Of a stretch of DNA of 64,000 nt, positions 23,965-35,650 are shown in pieces. Within the stretch, counting starts at the first letter, position 1. The number at the start of each line of letters is the position of its first letter. The notes beneath the pieces are model-generated. The model ran no database searches. It worked only from the letters and a program-made list of their open reading frames with translations, and was not told the origin of the DNA. This DNA comes from Silene conica (lineage: Eukaryota; Streptophyta; Magnoliopsida; Caryophyllales; Caryophyllaceae). The position numbers and the translations under genes were made by a program. The stretch is taken from the NCBI GenBank assembly GCA_029255685.2, contig CM055312.2, forward strand, positions 13,478,649 to 13,542,648. The letters run 5' to 3'.

Positions 23965-24960
23965 TGTGGGGAATATAACGCGTATTCACCCTAAATTTGC
24001 AGGATTATAATGAAATATGCAATTGTGAATATCGTCATAAGATTAAAAACATGAGAAAAGAAGTACAACCTTTAGTCCTCGCGCAAAAGGCCTAAGAACA
24101 GGAATTAATGCAAATTCCCTCCTATAACTTGCACCCAAGACTTTGAATGAAACGAGGCCGCGTGTGCTAGAAATCCTCTCCAATTGCCTTGCAATATAGG
24201 GAGAGCCCTTGAGGTTTTAGATGTGAGATCTGAGGTTTTGGGAGAAGAATGCTCTCAAACCCTAATTTTTTACCCTGAGATAATTTAACAGTGCACCAAG
24301 AGTAGTTGACAAAAGGAGAAGTCTCCTCCTTTTGTAACACTGGCCGGCCGAAAATAGGGTTTGGGTAGGAGTGGGCTTTCCACTCTTACCTTATCCCAAT
24401 GCGTGATTCGACCCATTTAGCTTTAAGTTGTTCGCGGGTTTTATTAATAAATCGTAACATGTTATCAGATATTAATACAGTCGATATATTAATAATGGTC
24501 TGACAAAATACGATATTGTATAATTACCCAAATTAATATAACTGTTTATATTAATACGCGAATACAATATTTAATTAAATATAACCGTTTATATTTAATT
24601 TACGAATTAATCATGTAATCCGTATTAGCTAAAATTATTTAATCCGTATTAAATAATAATCTCAACATCTTATTGACTAATTTAATAGTCAATACCTCTG
24701 ACTAACCGTTTAGTCATATCCGGCAAAATGTGACTGTATTTTCATACCTTCACATCTCTCAAACGTGTCCTATAGGTGTGACGTATAGGGACCAGTTGAC
24801 CACCGCCATCCGTATGACAATAACGTCAAACTTATCTAGCAAGCCAACCGTTATTGATAAACGTGGATCAACTGGTAATAATACAAAAGTATGCCCTTGT
24901 GATCCTTAAAGAGATTTAATAAGTCATTGTACTTAATTGTCAAGGACACCAGCCCCAACA
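23965..24960 (-). repeat. 5' LTR of element A
   Basis: 996 bases, near-identical partner of 16336-17330. Transcription of the element would start here, leftward. Confidence 0.95.
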
Positions 24961-24965
24961 ATCTT

Positions 24966-27051
24966 CTCCTCGAGTGGCCCTGAGATTTGAACAACCCTGA
25001 CAAGGGGTGGACAATTTCTATCGCACTACTTCCTTCAACTAGTCACAGTTAGTCACAACCCAAAACAATCCCATTTGACTCCAGTTACGAAAAGTCGTAG
25101 AGAATGGATCAAAGTTATGCCTAAGCTGTACCATCTTGGGAGAGTAGTCTTTAGTCTAAGAATTGACTCACAAGAATACTATAGCAGCTCTCGCCACGAC
25201 CCGGCTATAAAATTTCCAGAACTCTATAAGCGGTCACATTGCCCGACAGAGTGTCTCTTACAGTCTGCCTATGTGATCGACTAGTCATCACATATGACTC
25301 TATGGCACTTGAACTTGCCATCAATCGCCTCACACTCTAGTCGCTTCGAGATGTCACCTCATGTAAGCGGTTAGGGGCCATACTAAGTCAATCCAGTTCA
25401 CTTATGGGGTTCAATATTGTCTCATACAACCCATTTGGATTCTGACAAAGTATCTTTCATTTTGAGTTAATCATAACTCAAATGATGTTGTCATGCAACA
25501 ATAGTCAACACTATTACATTGCATTTTGATGCACAATCATCTATTTGTATTAGTGTTTTGCAAATAACCTTTATTCATGCGAATAACCTTTATTCATTAT
25601 AGCAAAACTTACAACTTTTGGTCTCCTTTATTCTCATATTATCCCGTATAATATGATTCTATTTGAGTACATTTCTAGAACTCTTTCTAGATTTTGAGTT
25701 TCCTTTCTGGAGGAAAGCTCCCACTGTTATCTTATAACTTGTGAAGTATCGATATACAGTCACTTATGTACTGAAAACTTTATTGTAGTCTATTTATGAT
25801 TTCATCATTCTAATAATTTTCACTCATCTTGGCTATTCGATAATGGTTTCATTCATCGTTATGAATGATGTATCCAACCATTCTAACTTCTAGTGGGCGA
25901 CCTTTTATTATCCATATAATAAACCTTCCCGTAAAGCTCCATCATCTTATGATATAAGGTTTTTGATCATCTAGAATTGAAAACCTCTTATTCTTTACAC
26001 CTTAAAGAATCACCCATTCTCTCTAAATGGTAGGCTTAATTCTTTTAATGAAAATCGCTCCCACTAAAATCAATATCTCTCGATATCTTAAATGAACCTT
26101 TCATTTCTCGCATGTTAAACTATTACTTGAATCATTATCACTATCACTATCCCTATAGTGATTTGTTTCCATTCAATCAATCATTACCTTCTTATCATGT
26201 CTTCGTTTCCTCGAGACGAAAATGACATGATAATTTCTTTATAACTACATTGAGAGGCTTGAGATGATTTCTTCTCTTTTATCTTATAAACTCAGAAAAA
26301 TCATTTATTAAGAAACCGTTTTCCTTCCGATTTCATACGGGGTTTCATGTTTCCTCTCTATGAAACAATGAACACAAAGAACCTTTCTTCATGTGTCCTC
26401 CCGTAGTTTCTTCAGTGTCCTCTCGTAGTTTCTTCAAATCATTTAGGGCTCTTCTTAAGACTCCCAAGAAGGAATCTTCTCTAAGATCCTTTATTTTTAT
26501 CATTGGTTTGCGAGCGAAATATTTTCTCCCACTCTATCCTTCTAACAATAACCTTTATTCGTTTAAGGATAGCTATTTCGATTAACCAATGTATTTGAAT
26601 GTTTGAAGTTTGATAGGTGTGATGAATACATTCTCATTATCACTTAAAATGAAAATCTTATAATGAACTGATATAGTCTCATTTTGATTGAAAGTATCTC
26701 ATGGGGTGTAGTTCTCCGTTTTAATCAACACTTTGATTATCTTATACTTGATCGTATCAATATTTATTGCGTGATTATATCACTATTATTCATGTTTTTA
26801 ACAAGGTATGCAATTTATTTGATAAATCAAAACATTGATTAAGAACAAAAGTAGTGACTCGGGTTGAAAACCAAGTCACCAATATCCAAAATTACAACCA
26901 TTGTTTTAGGATTTTAATCCTTGTCTTACAAGAAAATAAATTGTTCCATAAATAAATGCAAAATATGAAAGAAGACGATATGAAAATTAGAGCCTAGCTT
27001 TTCAAGTCTTCGATCAATTGGATGCTACCGGAGCCATCCAAGTAAGGAACC
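24966..27051 (-). other. 3' non-coding region of element B
   Basis: No ORF of note and no pol motifs. Similar to 53358-55500 in element C. The part from 24966 to about 25100 and its continuation at 16157-16335 also resemble the 3' region of element A (17595-17700). Confidence 0.6.
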
Positions 27052-28075
27052 TCATGCTTCCTTCTCCTTGCCCTTATCATTATTAGGAGGCGCCCCTTTA
27101 AAACATTTAAAAAGGGTAAATATCAACACATTTGTATCATTATACATAAGTTGATAAATGACATGAATTTAAACGAGAATTATTACCTACGGCGGTTGCC
27201 TTCCCATTTTTGAGATCACTTAAGTATTTGGGGCAATTTCTCTTCCAATGACCGATCCTCGTGCAATAATGGCACTTGTCTTGCTCTTTAGAAGACGAGG
27301 TGGAAGCGCCTTTCGAAAAGGTCTTTTCTTTGGTCGCCTTGGGCTTGAACGTTTTCTTGCCCTTGCCTTTCGAGGCATTCCTCTTGAAGCTCGTTTTCCC
27401 TTTCTTTTCGATGTTCAAAACATCCTTGGTGGAACTTTCATGAAGTCCCATGTCCCTTTCGGCTTGGACTAGCATCTTATGCAACTCGTCCAACGAGGTC
27501 TCTTGATTTCGCATATTGAAATTCACCCGGAATTGAGCATACGCCTTAACCTTATTGAGCGAGTGAAGAACTCGGTCAATAATAAGAGAGTCGGGAACAT
27601 CAACATCTTGAGCTTTTAGAGTCTCCGCGAGCTCAACGAGTTTGAGCACATGAGGGCTTATCTTTTGCCCTTCCTTGAATGTAATGTCAAAGAAGGCGGA
27701 AGCCGCCTCATATTGAATCACCCTTGGAGTTTGCGAAAACATGGTCGCAAGCTTGGTGTAAATTTCATATGATGTGGTCAACTTAATCATACTCCTTTGG
27801 AGGTCCGGCTCCATGGAGAAGATGAGCACATTTTTAAGAGCGGAGGACTCTTTCATGTAGGCTTCATAGGCCTCACGAGTTCCGACCGCGGAACGAGCGG
27901 TTGGAGCGGGAGGAGCGGCTTCGGATAGGTAACGACTCTTATCGTCACCTTGAGCGGCCAAAAGCAATTGCGCATCCCAATCCTTAAAATTGGAACCATG
28001 CTTATCGAGTTTGCAACGATCCATAAAGGATCGAAGCCATGATACGTTAGTGAGAGGTGGAGCGTTGGTTGCCAT
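27052..28075 (-). CDS. gag: Gag of element B, two exons (28075-27187, 27095-27052)
   Basis: The ATG at 28075 opens MATNAPPLTNVSWLR, the same start as element C; upstream in-frame codons are not conserved. The protein is a UBN2-like copia capsid (residues 1-220) with a basic linker and an intact CX2CX4HX4C zinc knuckle (CHYCTRIGHWKRNC, about residues 272-285). Read without splicing, the frame runs into an AT-rich tail. A GT-AG intron at 27186-27096 (91 bases) would join exon 1 (889 bases) to a 44-base exon ending KGKEKEA and a stop, giving 310 residues. Element C has the same arrangement. Gag would form virus-like particles that package the element RNA. There is no pol, so movement needs enzymes from another element. 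Confidence 0.8.
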
Positions 28076-30456
28076 TTGATGTTTGATGAAAATTAAACTA
28101 CAATAATAAAAGGAAAACAACATCATTTTAAATTCATAATTTAAACTATAACTTTAACAAGTTTAGTTGTATATTTACTTAATGATCTCTTACCCAATTA
28201 AGTAAACAATCCCGAGACCCAAACCCATACTAATCCGGGCACGGTGTAGCCGATTCAACCCGTATCGGTATAATTTGGTGGATTAACCCTTCAATCGGTT
28301 CTACTCTTAGAACTCTCGGTCGACAATTTTCTTAAAATTATCTTTAGCCCGAACTTATTGCAACTACGGTTACGAATACTTTCGTTGAGATCAACCAAAT
28401 TTCAAGGTGTAATCTTATTACCCCACTTACCCAACGTGACAATTTTAGTACCCCGGTGTAGCCGAGCCTACGTTCTTGTGAAGAAGGGATTCATGGGTCC
28501 GTACTCTTTGGTAAGGCTAAGTCTCAATATTTATATGTAAGAGATCTAGTCAAATTATTATCTATCTCCGTTTAAGTGAACTAAGTCGGTGAATTATCGA
28601 TAAAATAAATGACTAGGTCGATAAAATCGAAAAATGCATGAGACGATATATGACGATTTGGCTATGCATGCAAACATATAAAAGCAAAATAAAAGCATAA
28701 AATAAACCCTAGTATGGCCTTTCCTAGAAAAGAAATAACAAAGTACAAATTCGGAAACCAACTCCTTTGGTCCCTTGAACTTCACGCGGCACGCACTTCG
28801 AGGTAAACACCGTCTTGTTCGGAACTCCTTTCCGAATGGCACCGTCTTCAAGGAACTCCGGATTATACAAATATTACAACTTTTCTAGTCTACTTTATAC
28901 ATTATAAAATAGAAATAAAATTACAATTGGGTGATACGAGATCACAAAATTACAACCGAATCGGTAACCCCTTACATTACGGGAATTACCGATTAAAAAC
29001 TAAGGCCATACTAAGTAAATTACATAATTCCCAAAATTACGTAAAAATAAATCATGACATTCATAATATAAAATATGCAATGCTTGTGTAAATATGAATT
29101 AACATGCAAACCCTAAGCCAAATCGTCCTATTTAAAACACTTATTTAAATAGTTATCGCAAACCTCGGTTTATGGAATCGCGTGTTTTAACGATTAACAA
29201 CACTATGCATTAAATGAAACGGTTTTCTTCCTTAAGTTAATCATCCCAACTCTTATAGGATTCAAAATTTAGTCTTACTCAAACTTTGAACATGACTTAA
29301 CTTAACATATTTAATATTGATCGGTATTACTCGGTTTTACGGGAAAAATAATATAAAATCCAAAAGAGTCATTAAAATTTCGAAAATTCAAAATTCAAAT
29401 TTTGAAAATTCCAGAATGTTCTTAAAATTTTCAGAAAGTTAAAATATTAGTATTTTATACGGTTTTAACATTATTTCGTAAATAAGACGTAAAACAAGCA
29501 ATTTAAGTCGGAAAATTCAATAATTAACTCCATAAATGCAAATAAAATACTAATAAAATTCTTACACTTTCCAAAGCACTTTAAGAACACAAAATGGACA
29601 GGAAAAATAAATTACACACTGCCCAAGCCGAAACTTTAAATTAAAGACTCTTATTATTTTAATTTTAAATGCTACTTTTAACAAAATAAAATTAAATCAA
29701 ATCAAATCAAATCTGAAACTTTTGGCTCCCAAGATAATTTCCAAGATGAACATATCATATATGACTAATATGGGTTACTTATTTCGGCCATTTTAACAAC
29801 ATTTGCAAATTTTAACGATTTTCGTCATATATCGTACGATTTTAACCTTTAAAATTATTTCACAAGCATAAAATAAGATAAAATTCTCGAAACTTTTATA
29901 CATGCTGGAAATAATATATATGACATTGTGTTAAATTTTTTATGGCCAAATTCCAACTTAAACTATTAAAGTCGAAATTATGTCACTAATTACCCGATTT
30001 TTACATTAAAAATCTATAATATTGCAATATTTGAGATAAATTTCTGGAAAATTCAACATAAATTTTAAATATTGCATGTGACATCCTCATAAATTTTTAT
30101 AGTCAAATTCATAATATAACTATTTTAACCCATTTTTATTCATCTTATTGCATTTTAACCATTAAAATCCATATCACACGATTTAAAGGTCCATAATTTA
30201 CGAAAATTCATATTCATATTATAGAAAATACATGTGATATCATACTGAAAAATCTCGGCCAGAAGCTTATTTTAACTATTTTTCCCAAAAATAAACATTT
30301 TAACCATTAAAACTCAATAAAATCCGAGATTTAAAATACCATAAGTCAATATTCATGCAAAATATATTCCAAATATTCTAAAACATTTTAGAAAACAGTA
30401 GGTATTCATGCTAAATTAATTTCGTGCATATCATATATTAAACGAAACTAACCTAT
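28076..30456 (-). other. Leader region of element B
   Basis: Non-coding. Strongly similar to the leader of element C (49659-52335), mainly its last 600 bases. It includes the block GAAGAAGGGATTCATGGG (28480-28497), which also occurs in the leader of element A (22598-22615). Probably RNA packaging or translation control (inference). Confidence 0.6.
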
Positions 30457-31718
30457 TGTTAGGTTTTATTAGTTGCTCATAAACTAATTTTAGTCATACT
30501 AAACTAACCTTGTGATTAACATATTAATAAACTCGTTTATTAGATCTTATGCATGCTACTAAAAGCGGAAATGAGGAGAAAAACCGTGTTCTTACACTCG
30601 GTCCAAGTATATTGCAAGGATGATCCTCCGAGTACCCAATATAGAATACCTCCTTTGGATGCACCAAGACAACCCCTCAAGTAAACCGAAACCTTGTATT
30701 GCTAGACTAGAAATCGGTTTCTTCCTTAAATAATTCTAATCACTCTTATTAGAATGTAATTTTAATACTACAAATAGTATAAGTTATTATCTTATAATAA
30801 GTATTTAGAGGTTGTAAAATTTCTCTCTTCTTGTATGAATATTTCGGCCAAAAGGAAGAAGAAGAAAAGAACTAGAATGAGTATGACATATATCTCTCAT
30901 ATATATCAAGCATGCTTTAATTAAGATAATCATATTTTCATAAGCATGCTCATGGGGGAAAGGGGAGCCGGCTTAGGGAGCCTCAATGGGAGACAAGTTC
31001 TCTTCTCAAGGCATATAGGTTGGCTTAGTAGTGTGTGTTCTCTAGGCAATACATTAATATTAAACATAATGATAATTAACAATTAAAACACCTTACACCC
31101 ACCTTCACCATAACCGGCTATTAAGTCCATAAAATGGACTTAATTTTACAATTTTGTCAATTGTATAACTTGTATAAAATGTGACATCTAATATGTCACA
31201 AGGCAATACAATATAATTGTCTTTATATAAATATTTATCATATAAATATTATTTTTATCAATTGACAAGTAATTCGAAATTACAATTGTAAAATGATTAT
31301 TTATAATTATCGTCAATACGATTTACAACCTTTGTAATAATTATAACCCAATTCATTCTAATTACGATATTATAAAATATCGTTTAATGTTTAATAATTG
31401 ATACGTTTCAATTTTAAACATAAATCTTACATTAAGATTTAACTTCTAATTTCTCGATATACGAGTTTAAGGAATATGATCAAATCGTATCAATATACAT
31501 TTGATCATTTTATCAATTAAGGGAATTGTCCTAAAGGTGTGACCTAAAGGGATCAACTGACCATCACCGTCATACGACAGTAATGTCAAACTCTAGCTAG
31601 CCAATCATTACCGATTAATGTTGGTCAGTTGACTAATAATTCGTATCATCCCTTGCGCATTCTCGTTATGAGATTTAATTACGTGATCGCACTATTGTTG
31701 AGGACACATTTCCCAACA
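30457..31718 (-). repeat. 5' LTR of element B
   Basis: 1262 bases, partner of 14876-16131. Next to its inner edge the sequence reads CCTAT in + direction instead of the expected primer-site complement. Confidence 0.93.
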
Positions 31719-34700
31719 CCTATCGCCTCCGCTTGCATTGCTGACTCAACCCGAATAGAATACCCATCTTCCGTCCTAACCACCCCATGACTATCGTATA
31801 AAACCCATCCCACAGATGCAGCTTGTGTGGATCTCCAAGCCGCATCCACCTTAACCCGAACAGACCCCTCATGATGTTGTTTTCCAACGAGAAAGAAGGG
31901 AATTGAATCGCGAACATCCTGGATATCCGAGCCACCCCCATGTCGTTCCAAAACATCTCTTTCATATCCCTGTTTGCTACTTTTTTCCTTCTTCCAGTCC
32001 ACAGCCTTGTGAATTAACCCTACCGAAGCTCGGACATGATTATAAAAGACTGTCGGAGAAAAAGGCTCATGACGAAAAATGAGATTATTCCTGGTAATCC
32101 AAATTTGCCAAAATATAGCCAAGAACATCACTAAGGCCTCAAACCCATCATTTTGCTTCCACAGGTACTTAATCCAATTAACGACCCAAGTCTGAAGATC
32201 CAAACCTTCAGTCACATCGCAATTAATCCCTAGAGATGAACCTTTCCAAATACGTCTAACCAGAGGACAATCCCGGAAAAGATGCTCCAAAGATTCAATC
32301 ACGTCACTCCCATTAGCACAAAAATGGCATGTCTACGAGCAGTCCACACCCCTCTTGTACAATTCCTCCCCAACCGGTAAAGCGCCAACCATGATTTTCC
32401 AAAAATGAATTTTCCAGCTCTGTGATCCTGGTAACTTCCATAAAAAACTCTTGAAAAAACTCACCGAAACATTACCAAGTCTTGTTGCATCCCGACAAGT
32501 TTTATTCCGTTCAAAAAACTCCTGGAAAACCTTATCATAGCCGCTTTAACAGAGTACTCACCACTTGCAGACCCCAACCAAAACATAATATCCTTTGATT
32601 GAGAAACACTAAGAGGAATAGCTAAAACCTTTTCAGTCGTAGCATCTGTGAAAAGTTCCCTCACCTTCACAACATCCCATGTCCCATTATTCCTACTAAG
32701 TTTATCAATCGTAAGCTGATATAAATCCACATGTGCCAGAGTCAAAATATCCAGCCGCGGCTCAGGAATATCACCATCCACCCATTTTGTGGTCCAAACA
32801 TTTAAATCTGATTCAATGCCTGGCTTTCATTCCACATTTTCCTTAATAATATCTAACCCATAAATAATGCTACGAGTCCCCCAAGACCTTCCCCTCCTTC
32901 TATTAACTTCAAATGCTACCTTTGAATTCGGTTGGTCAAAGATTAAATTCCTGAAAACCTTACTAAAGAAGGATTTAGGCTCCCTGAGAATTCGCCATGC
33001 ATTCTTCGCCAGAAGTGCCTTATTCATACACTCCACATTTCTCAATCCCAACCCACCTCTTGATTTCGGAAGAGCTAAAAAATTCCTACTACAGAAATGA
33101 ATACCTCTTTGTGATTTATGTCCAACCCACCAAAACTGGGACAACAAAGCATTAATCTTTATTGCCACACTTACCGGAACTTTAAAAGCCGATAGAAAGA
33201 AAATAGAAAGGTTTGATAGAACGGACAAAATCAATGTGAGTCTTCCTGCTGCAGATAAGAAGAGCCCATTCCAAGAAGAGATACGTCTGCTAACACAGTC
33301 CACCAAATTTGAATAGATCTCTTTCCGTGACCCTTGAAACTCCGTTGAAATCCCCAAATATTTCCCAATTCCCTGATTATGTCTAATATTCAAAGTCCGC
33401 GGACAATTCATAGCACCCGTCAAAGACATTAAAGGGCTAAAAAGAATGCCAGACTTATCCTCATTCACTACCTGTCCAGACGCCTTGCAGTAAAGATCCA
33501 AAACAGTCTTAAGTTCCCCACAACAATTGCCCTTATTTTTTAAGAAGAAAATTGAATCATCCGCAAAGAACAAATGAGATAAATCAGGAACATTCCGACA
33601 TAACTTAATACCCTGAATCAGATTACCTATTTCACGCTGCCTGACATTTGCCGATAAAACTTCCATGCACAAAATAAATAAATAAATAGGGCGAAAGTGG
33701 ATCTCCTTGCCTAAGACCACACTTTGGAACAAACATCTCACAGGGTCCTCCATTAAACAACACCTCATAGGACACAGTAGAGACAATGTTCATAATCAAA
33801 TTTGTCATACAAGGCGGGAATCCAAATCTCATCAAGACAGCTTTCAAAAAATCTCAATGCACCCTATCATATGCTTTACTCATATCAGCCTTAAAAGCCA
33901 ACAACCCATGCTTACCATAACGTTGAGAATTTATCTTGTAAATAGCTTCATTAGCCAACAAAATACTATCACTTATTTGTCGTCCCGCAATAAAAGCATT
34001 TTGTGAGTCCCCAACCAAGTACTTCATAATACTCAGCATCCTATTTGCAATACATTTCGACACAATCCTCATTATCACATTTGACAGACTAATGGGACGA
34101 AAGTCACCTACCCCCTCCGGATGCTCACATTTCGGGATCAGAGTGATAAAAGTGCGATTCATTTCCTTCAGGACGTTTCCAGTATTCAACGTTTCTAGCA
34201 CAACCCTCGTAACATCCCTCTTAACGAAAGACCAACACTTATGATAAAAAATACCAGGAATGCCATCAGGCCCTGGTGCCTTTAAAGCCCCCATCTGAAA
34301 CATTGTCTTCCGAACCTCTTGTGCTGTAAAAGGAGAGATCAACCTTTCTCTATCAGCTTCCTTAACCGTACGATCAACATCTCCCACTACCAGATAACCA
34401 AATCCGCCCTCCCCACCTCATCTCCCAAACTGTCTGGATTATATAACTTATAAAAAGAATCATGAAAAACCTCTCTAACCCTTTCCGAGTCATAAATCCA
34501 GACCCCATTTACATCTTTGATGCCATAAATAAAATTCTTATTTGCCCTTCCCTTAACCCAATTGAAGAAAAATTTTGTACAAGTATCCCCATCAACTACC
34601 CACCTCATCTTTGCTCGTTGTCTCCAATATTTCGCAGATGCCGCAGAAAAACATACCACCTCATCATGAATTCTCTCAAACTCCTCAGTATTTCCTGTTC

Positions 34701-35650
34701 TAAAAGTATCCTCCAGAGCCTCTTCCAGTTTCACATCAAACTCCTCCCAGGGTCTTTTCCACTTCTCATTTTTATCAAGTGACCACTTCTTAATAATTCC
34801 CCTTGCCCGAGACAATTTCCGTTGCACGCTATAAGGAACAGTACCATTCACATGCACTCTCCAACTATCCCGAACACGATCCAAACATTCTTTGTACTCC
34901 AAAGCCCATGCATCAACTCGATATGGTTTTTTAACTGAATTTCTCAACAGATTAAAATCAACCTCAATCGGAGCATGATCCGACAATTGGATAGGATAAT
35001 GTCTTACTCCAGTATTTGGAAACAATCCTAGCCAATCCCGGGAACCAAGCGCTTTATCCAAACGTTCACAAACCCGTTTGTGACCCTTTCGATTATTACA
35101 CCAAGTGAAACGTGGCCCTTTAAAATCAATATCCACCAATTCATACTCAATTTTCCAGAGGTTAAATTCCAAAGCACCTTCAATCGTTCTCCGACAATGA
35201 CTCAACTTATCAGACTCAGACTCAATCTGATTAAAATCACCAACAAAAATAAAGGGATAGTCTAAAGTGTCCAAGCACTCACCCAACCTCTCAAACACCT
35301 CCATTCTTTCACTTTTTTTGGTGCGCCATAAAACAAAACCAAATAAAAAACCCGATCATTATATTTATCACACCGCAAAATAACAAAATGCATACAAGTC
35401 ATGATCAAACTCATACAAGCCTCAGGATTCCATCCCACCCAAAGACCACCGGATGCCCTACAAGCATCAAACCCCGAAGACTGACTAAAACCGAACGACC
35501 TAAACGAATTATTAACCTTATTTATGGCACATTTCGTTTCCATAAGACATAGATAATCATAAGACTTACTACTAATAACTAACGCTCTTATCTTTGGAAC
35601 TATAGGGGCGAGCGTATTATTCAATCCCCTACAGTTCCATACCATACCAA

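Larger units (their letters stand above)
16336..24960 (-). mobile_element. Element A: intact autonomous Ty1/copia retrotransposon
   Basis: 8625 bases with LTRs 16336-17330 and 23965-24960 (TGTGGGG...CCCCAACA) and the 5-bp duplication ATCTT on both sides (16331-16335 and 24961-24965). By eye the LTRs differ by two substitutions and one single-base indel in about 995 bases, so insertion is very recent. It has an initiator-Met primer site, a polypurine tract and one uninterrupted 1343-codon gag-pol frame with all catalytic motifs, and so appears capable of movement. It is inserted in the 3' non-coding region of element B, at a spot homologous to its own 3' region. Confidence 0.96.
14876..31718 (-). 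mobile_element. Element B: copia-related Gag-only LTR element (TR-GAG type)
   Basis: LTRs at 14876-16131 and 30457-31718 begin TGTTAGG and end CCCAACA. The 5-bp duplication CCTAT flanks the whole (14871-14875 and 31719-31723). Read on the minus strand, it holds a 2.4-kb leader, a single gag gene at 28075-27052 and about 2.1 kb of non-coding 3' sequence; no protease, integrase or RT is found. Element A interrupts the 3' part at 16336-24960. The LTRs differ by two substitutions and a 6-bp indel by eye, so insertion is recent. It lies in the LINE RNase H region. Element C (48387-57858) is a second copy. The usual initiator-Met primer site is missing at its 5' LTR edge. Confidence 0.9.

Noticed and set aside
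24966..27051. Possibility that the 3' part of element B is decayed pol
   Set aside because: No protease, integrase or RT motif in any frame, and the same non-coding sequence is conserved in element C. A family trait rather than decay of this copy.
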